Shown piece by piece: positions 1 through 5,700 of a DNA stretch of 6,586 nt (positions within the stretch are counted from its first letter, which is position 1; each line of letters opens with the position of its first letter). This DNA comes from Bacteroidales bacterium GP3 (lineage in GTDB: Bacteria; Bacteroidota; Bacteroidia; Bacteroidales; Muribaculaceae). The position numbers were made by a program, and so were the translations under genes. The DNA is taken from contig DAAK01000037.1 in the NCBI GenBank assembly GCA_001701075.1, positions 1-6,586 of the forward strand. Reading direction: 5' to 3'. The notes below the pieces were generated by a model that worked only from the letters and a program-made list of their open reading frames with translations, was not told the origin of the DNA and made no database searches.

Positions 1-278
1 TCTTCTCCATTCACCTTATGGCTTTTATTCACATGGAAAAGCATTTCGAAATTTTCGTCGCCGTAATTGACTACATCATCTATTACTTCTTCAATCACCT
101 TGTCATCGCATAGCAACTGGGAATAGACTTCCTGTCCTTCTTCAATCACCTTGATTGATGTTTCCGAAGCTTCAGGTGATAACTCCGTTTCTTTTTCATT
201 GTTGCATGAAGCAAAAAGACATAAAACAAAAATTATAAGGAATTTTACCAACGGCAATCTGAGTATTTTGTCGTTCAT
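1..278 (-). CDS. Putative lipoprotein of unknown function, N-terminal part (cut by window edge)
   Basis: An open frame from the ATG at 278 runs without a stop to the left edge (92 full codons). Residues 1-24 form a lipoprotein signal peptide: charged N-region with Lys4, Arg7 and Lys12, a hydrophobic core FLIIFVLCLF at 13-22, then lipobox ASC with the lipidated Cys at position 25. The mature part begins Cys-Asn-Asn-Glu-Lys-Glu-Thr-Glu. An acidic stretch right after the Cys resembles the surface-export signal of Bacteroidota lipoproteins, so the protein may face outward; that is inference. The visible mature part is acidic and polar with no family I recognise, and carries the pentapeptide KVIEE twice, 17 residues apart. 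No Shine-Dalgarno is present, and the bases before the ATG are A-rich as is usual in Bacteroidota. It has its own likely promoter, and a role in the NRPS pathway is not shown. Confidence 0.8.
   Translation of the reverse strand, partial: MNDKILRLPLVKFLIIFVLCLFASCNNEKETELSPEASETSIKVIEEGQEVYSQLLCDDKVIEEVIDDVVNYGDENFEMLFHVNKSHKVNGE
86..153 (-). repeat. In-frame 17-nt direct repeat inside the lipoprotein gene
   Basis: The plus-strand 17-mer CTTCTTCAATCACCTTG occurs at 86-102 and again at 137-153, exactly 51 nt (17 codons) apart, so both copies encode KVIEE in the same frame. Identity at the DNA level suggests a recent local duplication of which only this core remains. Residues between the copies are not otherwise clearly repeated. 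Confidence 0.5.
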
Positions 279-290
279 ATTTTTTATTTG

Positions 291-316
291 GCTGCCTTAT
301 TTCCTCTTTCGGCAGC
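291..316 (-). promoter_or_regulatory. Small stem-loop potential just before the lipoprotein start
   Basis: GCTGCC (291-296) and GGCAGC (311-316) are perfect 6-bp inverted copies with a 14-nt, purine-rich loop on the transcript. The stem ends 12 nt before the ATG, where it could affect ribosome access. No known riboswitch or leader family is recognisable. Confidence 0.25.
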
Positions 317-390
317 ATTGAAGTTAGGGTATAAAAAAGGTGTGAGGAAAATGTCAATAACACCTTTCTCGACGGATATCTCCGCCATTT

Positions 391-398
391 CAAATGTA
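391..398 (-). promoter_or_regulatory. Secondary -7-like element TACATTTG
   Basis: A perfect TAnnTTTG match on the minus strand, nearer to the lipoprotein start than the main promoter. No TTTG occurs at the expected 19-21 nt upstream, so this is at best a weak alternative promoter. Confidence 0.2.
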
Positions 399-451
399 AT
401 GGAATTCGGAGGAAATGTTATATTTTTGTACTTTCGATCCGAATTTATGTG

Positions 452-482
452 CAAATTTAAGTATAATGTTTCAAAAAACAAA
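452..482 (-). promoter_or_regulatory. Bacteroides-type promoter (-33 TTTG, -7 TAnnTTTG) for the lipoprotein gene
   Basis: On the minus strand TTTG (482-479) is followed after exactly 19 nt by TAAATTTG (459-452). This is a full match to the primary sigma consensus known from Bacteroides (TTTG, about 19 nt, TAnnTTTG). It points left towards the lipoprotein ATG at 278. The -33 box begins only a few bases after the transferase stop codon, so the lipoprotein is probably transcribed independently of the NRPS operon. Confidence 0.6.
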
Positions 483-488
483 ACATTA
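464..488. promoter_or_regulatory. 8-bp inverted repeat over the promoter and the transferase stop: possible operator or weak terminator
   Basis: TAATGTTT (464-471) and AAACATTA (481-488) are perfect inverted copies separated by 9 nt. One arm contains the transferase TAA (488-486) and the edge of the -33 box; the other sits in the promoter spacer. With only one G-C pair the RNA stem would be weak and no clean U-tract follows, so a protein-binding operator fits better than an intrinsic terminator. A chance dyad in AT-rich DNA cannot be excluded. Confidence 0.35.
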
Positions 489-980
489 GGGAAAAAAGGC
501 TATGGAGAAGGCATAATTGTATTCGGGGAGTATGCGCGTCAGGATGTTGGGGGATTCTGATGGCCAGATGATAGGGTCGTCAGGGATGTAGCCGTTTCTT
601 TTTACACTTGCCTCTTTTCGGGTCCAGAGGGCCGTTAGCTCTTGTGACGGAAATTCAGCAGATAGGATTTTTGCTTTTTCTTTATCACAGAATGCAATAT
701 CAAGGATGTCTTTCGGAAAAGGGAATTGGATTTCTTCAATGTCGCACCCTATCTCCTTGGAATCTACAGACGCCATGACAGCTACATTGCAATGGGAGAG
801 CGAGAAATAGATATCGGGATGTGTCGGGAAATATGGTTTGCCGTTGTCGGAAACAGCTATTTCTGGAAAATGGTGAATGTCATAATACTTGGCAAGAAGA
901 TCACTGAGCAATCTTCTTGCCAATTTGCTTTGCTGTGACGGGGAAAGAGCTGTTTTTGTCTGTTCGATTTTGAAAAACAT
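486..980 (-). CDS. Sfp/AcpT-type 4'-phosphopantetheinyl transferase
   Basis: Transfers the phosphopantetheine arm of CoA to the carrier-domain serine, most likely Ser829 of the adjacent NRPS; expected to be cytoplasmic. Numbering from the ATG at 980 gives 164 residues. The family signatures are GKPYFP at 47-52, FSLSH at 59-63, the Mg2+-binding GCDIEE at 78-83 (Asp80, Glu82), and WTRKEASVKRNG at 119-130 (Trp119, Lys122, Glu123). The C-terminus ends at a YAFSIAF strand, so the protein is a compact Sfp-type enzyme lacking the long tail of Bacillus Sfp, not an obvious truncation. I chose ATG 980 because MFFKIEQ is a typical opening strand for this family. The open frame extends to a TTG at 1016, which would add 12 residues encoded by heptad repeats. 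The gap from the exporter stop is 39 nt, so it probably belongs to the same operon. Confidence 0.93.
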   Translation of the reverse strand: MFFKIEQTKTALSPSQQSKLARRLLSDLLAKYYDIHHFPEIAVSDNGKPYFPTHPDIYFSLSHCNVAVMASVDSKEIGCDIEEIQFPFPKDILDIAFCDKEKAKILSAEFPSQELTALWTRKEASVKRNGYIPDDPIIWPSESPNILTRILPEYNYAFSIAFFP

Positions 981-983
981 TGT

Positions 984-1011
984 TTGAGTCTTCAGTCTTG
1001 AGTCATTTGTC
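984..1011 (-). repeat. Short heptameric tandem repeat just upstream of the transferase start
   Basis: On the coding strand four adjacent 7-mers run up to 3 nt before the ATG. Two exact GACTCAA units flank one GACTGAA unit, preceded by the diverged unit GACAAAT. On the plus strand the units are 984-990, 991-997, 998-1004 and 1005-1011. The array fills most of the 39-nt gap between the exporter stop and the transferase ATG. It also contains a four-codon reading frame (ATG at 1006, TGA ending at 992). Function is unknown, and the array may be a simple slippage product. Confidence 0.6.
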
Positions 1012-1019
1012 TTCAAATG

Positions 1020-2753
1020 TTAGTTGCGGTTCCAAATGAGGGTCAGGATGTTTTGGCGGAAGAGGTATTCATATTTCATGTCATCACAAGTCTTTTTCAC
1101 AAGAAGAAGACCGATACCTGTTCCTGGATCCTGTTCGATAGGATTAAAGGGTTTTCCTTCGTCTCTTACCAACACTGTCAGACTGGCGTCAGAAGCTGTG
1201 ATTCTCAGGTCGATCATAGACTTATTATGATTTCTCAGGGCATGCTTTATTACATTGCCGAGACTCTCCTCACAAGCCAATATAATCTTTACCCTAAGTG
1301 CCTCCGGGATGCCACGTTCCTGAAGCCATAAATCTGCCTCATTAAGGTTTTTCATCATATCTTCAAGCGACGGCTTCACTGATATGTCAAACAAAATATC
1401 CGGATTATCCCTGGGTATCAATATGAAAGGCAAGTGATTGCCTTTGCGAGTGAGGGCAAATGGCAAAAGCACAATCACCACACAAATCTGGCCGAAAGCA
1501 AAGCCCCACCAAGGGTTTACCCATGTCGCGCCAGAAGTTGACATTACGGAGAATATCCAGAAAAATATCAGTGGCAGAAGCGGTTGTCCGAGAGATATGA
1601 CCAGTGCCAGCGACTTATGATTATAGATCTGATATACCGGAATGAGAATGTAGACAACGCATTGAAGGATAATGTTAACGGCAAAGGCTGGCAGTGCAAT
1701 GTCCATCATTGCTTTAGCAGTAGGATCATTGATGCCGAAGAAGCCCACTATCCAGTCAGGGAAGACTATAAGGATGAATGCCAAAATCGAAAGACCCACT
1801 GCAAGGAATGAGTATGCTTTCCTCAAAACAAGAGAAACGCCTCTGTTATCGCCTGACCCTTTGAGAATAGCAGCCACGGGTTGGAATGACTCCAAGGTTC
1901 CTGTCAGAATGATCATCGAGAATTGCAGCATATATATGCAGACTGAAAGGGTCACGATACCGGTGGCTCCGAGATAATGAATGGCTACAGTATTATTGCC
2001 AAGCAGTTGAACCGCTATCATCATAGTTGCGACTCCGAAAGGCAACCCCATGGATAAGATTCTTGGGAGCATCTCCAAAGACCTTGGCATTACATATGCA
2101 AGTGCATTCTTCTGCAGGAAATGAGGATACATCACAATCAATGCGGCCACATAACTTACTACCGTTGCTATGGCAGCTCCAGTCATGCTCCAATTGCACA
2201 ACACGATGAATATGTAGTCGAGTGTCAGGTTGACCACAGTGCATACAACGACAGCAGTTGTGACCCGCTTCGGTTCGCCATCAAGAGTAACAAAAATCTG
2301 CATGACCGCCATAATCATATATATGGGGGCACATGGCACAATTATCTCAAGGTATTTCGATGCATAAGGTTGGAGCGTAACGTCGGGACATAACAAAGCC
2401 ACAAGGCTATCCATGAATATGAAACCGAAAATGCCTATTAGTATTCCGATTGCAGCTATTGAGGTAAGCACTATAGAGAAGAGGCTCGAAGCCTCTTCCC
2501 TTTTGTGATTACCCATGGCTACGCCGGCAAGCATAGATCCTCCCGTTCCAATAAGGATGCAGATTGCAAAAAGTGTCTGCATCACCGGAGAGGAAATGTT
2601 GATGGCGCTCATGGCCTCCTCGTTGATGAAATGACTGAGCATCAACCCGTCGACAAGTGTTCCCACTTGCGAAGCCGCTGCTGTCAGTACCGAAGCAAGC
2701 AGGAAACCCCTGAATGCCTTCCCAACGAGGTATGAAGATCTTGAAGTCATCAT
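1020..2753 (-). CDS. MATE-family multidrug/metabolite exporter fused to a C-terminal GHKL (RsbW-like) ATPase domain
   Basis: A 577-residue inner-membrane protein. Residues 1-440 match a complete MATE/polysaccharide-flippase-like transporter in size and pattern, with about twelve hydrophobic helices (roughly 13-36, 54-78, 91-113, 134-156, 164-186, 190-210, 236-258, 262-285, 312-332, 350-372, 381-401, 414-434). After a short linker, residues about 455-575 form a soluble histidine-kinase-like ATPase fold. The N-box is EESLGNVIKH (Glu495/Glu496, Asn500, His504), the G1 box is DEG at 531-533 and the G2 box is GTGIGL at 544-549. There is no dimerisation/phosphoacceptor-His domain and no receiver, so it resembles the SpoIIAB/RsbW serine-kinase type rather than a sensor kinase. 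Typical MATE proteins are about 450 residues, so the extra domain is a true fusion with no frameshift. Its position between an NRPS and its phosphopantetheinyl transferase suggests export of the NRPS product or self-resistance. The role of the ATPase part is unknown. MATE pumps are normally driven by H+ or Na+ rather than ATP. Confidence 0.93.
   Translation of the reverse strand: MMTSRSSYLVGKAFRGFLLASVLTAAASQVGTLVDGLMLSHFINEEAMSAINISSPVMQTLFAICILIGTGGSMLAGVAMGNHKREEASSLFSIVLTSIAAIGILIGIFGFIFMDSLVALLCPDVTLQPYASKYLEIIVPCAPIYMIMAVMQIFVTLDGEPKRVTTAVVVCTVVNLTLDYIFIVLCNWSMTGAAIATVVSYVAALIVMYPHFLQKNALAYVMPRSLEMLPRILSMGLPFGVATMMIAVQLLGNNTVAIHYLGATGIVTLSVCIYMLQFSMIILTGTLESFQPVAAILKGSGDNRGVSLVLRKAYSFLAVGLSILAFILIVFPDWIVGFFGINDPTAKAMMDIALPAFAVNIILQCVVYILIPVYQIYNHKSLALVISLGQPLLPLIFFWIFSVMSTSGATWVNPWWGFAFGQICVVIVLLPFALTRKGNHLPFILIPRDNPDILFDISVKPSLEDMMKNLNEADLWLQERGIPEALRVKIILACEESLGNVIKHALRNHNKSMIDLRITASDASLTVLVRDEGKPFNPIEQDPGTGIGLLLVKKTCDDMKYEYLFRQNILTLIWNRN
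2750..2753 (-). other. ATGA stop/start overlap coupling the NRPS and exporter genes
   Basis: The exporter ATG (2753-2751) shares bases with the NRPS TGA (2752-2750). A second in-frame ATG follows immediately (2750-2748), so the exporter may start with either Met. No Shine-Dalgarno sequence precedes it inside the NRPS end. The overlap indicates cotranscription and probably translational coupling. Confidence 0.85.
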
Positions 2754-5700
2754 AGGGCGAAGAAATTCAATGATTCAATTGCCTTGATGAAGCGTACGAC
2801 ATATTCATGAGATGTCGGATTCCACCAGAAACCGAGTCGATATAGAATCTGACTGGTGAAGGATGAATCGTAGCGGATGAAAGTAGTATGAGATGAAGAA
2901 TCGGAATCATAAGCCAGCAATGGCTGGAGGGCATTGACCTTCTCAGGGATATCCATCGCCTCACGTTCGGATTTCATAAATTCATCATTCTCTACAGCCT
3001 CTACTTTGCAGCCAACGTTGTTAAGTATATGAAGCACATCGCCAAGTGGCAATCTATGGTTGTTGCACGGATGGAACACAACCATATCGGAAGGAGTGGT
3101 GCTCAGCAGGAGAATCGCACGACATACTTCGTCAATTGGTGAGAACTCGCAAGGTGCATCAAGCACGGCATAAGGTGCACATCCGAGAGCGACATATGCC
3201 TTGAGCCTACCCATGAATGCATTACTGCTGAAATTGATCTGGAACTCGCCGTCGACAGCACGTGCCGAAAGATTGCCTACGCGCATTATCTTTGCGCTCA
3301 GTCCCTTTTCCTTAATAGCAGTCAGAATCAGTTCCTCAGCCTTATATTTTGAGCTCACATATTGGTTGGCAAGGCTTTGTCCGAAGTCCATCATGTGTTC
3401 CGTCAGCAATGTGTCCGGGTCAGGATAACCGTTTACACTTTCTCCTGCAATGCTTACTGTGGAGACATGCACCAATCTTGCATCTTTCTGGAGGCATAGA
3501 GTGATCAGGTTTCTGACGCTTTCAACATTCACAAGCTCGATATCGTTGCCGGCTGAGAAATGCTTCACGTTTGCTGCGCAGTTGATGACAGTGTCAACAT
3601 CCAGATCTTCGATGATATTCTCAGGCACCGGAGATGTGATGTCGCATTCCACTACCTTGATTCTGCCGTTGGTAAACTCGATGTCGAATGAGTTGTCAAA
3701 ATAGTAAAAGAGCAATGTTCTCAATCTGCTTTCAGGAGATATGTCCCCTTTCTTGCGCATCATGCATACTATATTGCACTCATGATTCACGAGAAGGTCA
3801 TGCAGCATATGGATACCCATAAAGCCAGTGGCGCCTGTGAGAAGCACATTGCCGATTTTCTGGCGTTTGCCGGTGAGGAAAGCATCTATGGTGTTACGGT
3901 CAAGGATATCGGCAAACTCAGATTTCTTTTCCTCTCCAGAAGTGATGGATATTTCAGTTGGAACCACTGACATTGCATCCTCCTTCTTGCCTTTTATGAG
4001 ATCGGCAAGTGCTCTGGGTGTACGAGCCTCAAACACATTCTTGTATGTCACGCTATATCCTGAAAGTGATATTGCGGCAACCACCTTGATTGCGCTGATA
4101 GAAGTGCCACCGATTGAGAAGAAATCATCATTAGCTCCGGTCCTTTCATTGCCGAGCACTGAAGTGAAAGCATCTGCAATCAGGCATTCCAGACGACCTT
4201 CCGGTTCCACATATTCCGCACCCGCAGCAATCTCAGGCAATGGTAACGCCTTACGGTTGGTCTTGCCGTTAGGAGTGAGAGGCATCTCCTCAATTCTCAT
4301 ATATGAATCAGGCACCATATATTCTGTGAGACGTGAAGCAAGGTGCTCGCGGAGTTTTTCAGTGTCGATTTCCTCATTGGAAGTGTAGTATAGCACCAAA
4401 TGCTGGATTTTGTTGACCTCACAGACATTTGCAGCTACCTTTCCTATGCCCTCGAATTGAAGCGAAACGCTTTCAATCTCTCCAAGTTCGATTCGAAGAC
4501 CGCGCAATTTCACTTGATGGTCTATGCGTCCGAGAATTACAATGTCTCCCTCTGGTGTCCATTTTGCCAGGTCGCCTGTGCGATAAGCCCTTTCTCCATG
4601 ATAGTCAACATAAGATTCAGCGGTTTTCTCAGGCAGGTTGTTGTAGCCAAGACCTAATCCTCTTCCGAAGATATATAGCTCTCCTGTAGCTCCGACCGGG
4701 AGTTCCCCTCCCCATGCATCAACCACACGTTGCGACTCATTATAGAACGGAGGACCGGCTATGACTGGTGAATATGGACTCAGCTCATAATGATTGCTTC
4801 CGACTGTAGTTTCTGTCGGACCATACTCATTGATTGCCTTACCTCGGAATCCTGCATCGAAGAGTTTGGTAATCAATGCTGTCTGGAAACCTTCTCCACC
4901 AATGTTGAGATGGTTGGCCTGAGCTACGGCCTTACGGAATTCCGGAAGGTCGAGCATAGCGTCAAGGCGGCTCGGGGTAGCATCGAAGGAGTCAACGCTG
5001 TTTTCAAGCATCAACTTCGAAAGCATAATCACATCCTTGCATTCCTCCTCGTTGGCAAGCACAAGGGTATGACCACAAGTCAGCGAAACACCTAAGTTAT
5101 TGAGGGAGGCATCAAAGGATATAGTGACCAGCAGCATCTCAACCTTTGTCTCGGGTCTATTACGGTAATACTTGTCGTAATATCCAAATAGATAGTTTGA
5201 AATAGCCCTTTGCGGAATCATGACACCCTTTGGACGGCCTGTCGATCCGGATGTATATATCATATAAGCTACATCCTCTGGACCTACCTCAATTTCTGGA
5301 CGCTTGTCATCAGTCTCTGCAAGAAGATCCTCAATGTCAATGGCATTTTCAAACAATGGCACGCGGTCGGCAGTTGTGATTATAAATCTTGCTCCGCTGT
5401 CTTCAGTGATTAGCCTGATTCTTTCAGCCGGATAGTCAGGATCACACGGTATGTATGCCGAACCTGTCTTCATCGATCCATAGATAGCCGAGATGAGGCT
5501 TGCACGGCGCGGAAGAAGAATCACAATCCTATCTCCGTGCTTTACACCCTTCTTTATGAGGGCGTTGGCAATGCGGTTGCATTCGTTGTCAAAATCTCGG
5601 TAGGTGAGTTTTCTGTCGCATGCTACTACTGCCATGGTGTCGGGATGTTCGTCTGCACGCTTTTCCATCTCGCCGTGCATTGACTTGTATGGCACCTCGC

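Larger units (their letters stand above)
279..485 (-). other. AT-rich intergenic region and likely 5' leader of the lipoprotein gene
   Basis: This 207-nt stretch lies between the transferase stop and the lipoprotein ATG and is clearly more AT-rich than the operon to its right. It contains the promoter, the dyad, a second -7-like match and a small inverted repeat, all listed separately. If transcription starts just after the promoter, the leader is roughly 165-170 nt long. I see no convincing protein gene, tRNA or strong GC-rich terminator. The plus-strand open frame starting at 288 runs into the antisense of the transferase and looks fortuitous. Confidence 0.5.

Noticed and set aside
373..384. 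Small palindrome CGGA-TATC-TCCG in the leader
   Set aside because: Only four base pairs per arm; expected by chance in a region this size.
196..393. 65-codon minus-strand open frame overlapping the lipoprotein start
   Set aside because: It is in another frame from the lipoprotein, which has a clear signal peptide and lipobox and explains the region better.
288..560. 90-codon plus-strand open frame across the intergenic region
   Set aside because: Its 3' end is antisense to the transferase, its 5' end is antisense to the lipoprotein leader and promoter, and the translation shows no family or signal peptide.
981..1016. TTG at 1016 as the transferase start (176 residues)
   Set aside because: The added 12 residues come from the heptad repeats and are not part of the usual enzyme fold; the ATG at 980 gives a typical beginning. 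It is kept only as an alternative.
1012..1022. Possible -7 box in TAACATTTG at the exporter stop
   Set aside because: The spacing between TA and TTTG is three bases rather than two, so it does not fit the TAnnTTTG consensus.
1020..1410. Exporter ATPase domain as a full sensor histidine kinase
   Set aside because: No dimerisation/phosphoacceptor histidine segment and no adjacent response regulator are present; only the GHKL catalytic fold is visible.
3828..4388. 186-codon plus-strand open frame antisense to the carrier/reductase part of the NRPS
   Set aside because: It lies wholly opposite well-conserved NRPS codons, has no recognisable domain and no start context; it is an antisense shadow.
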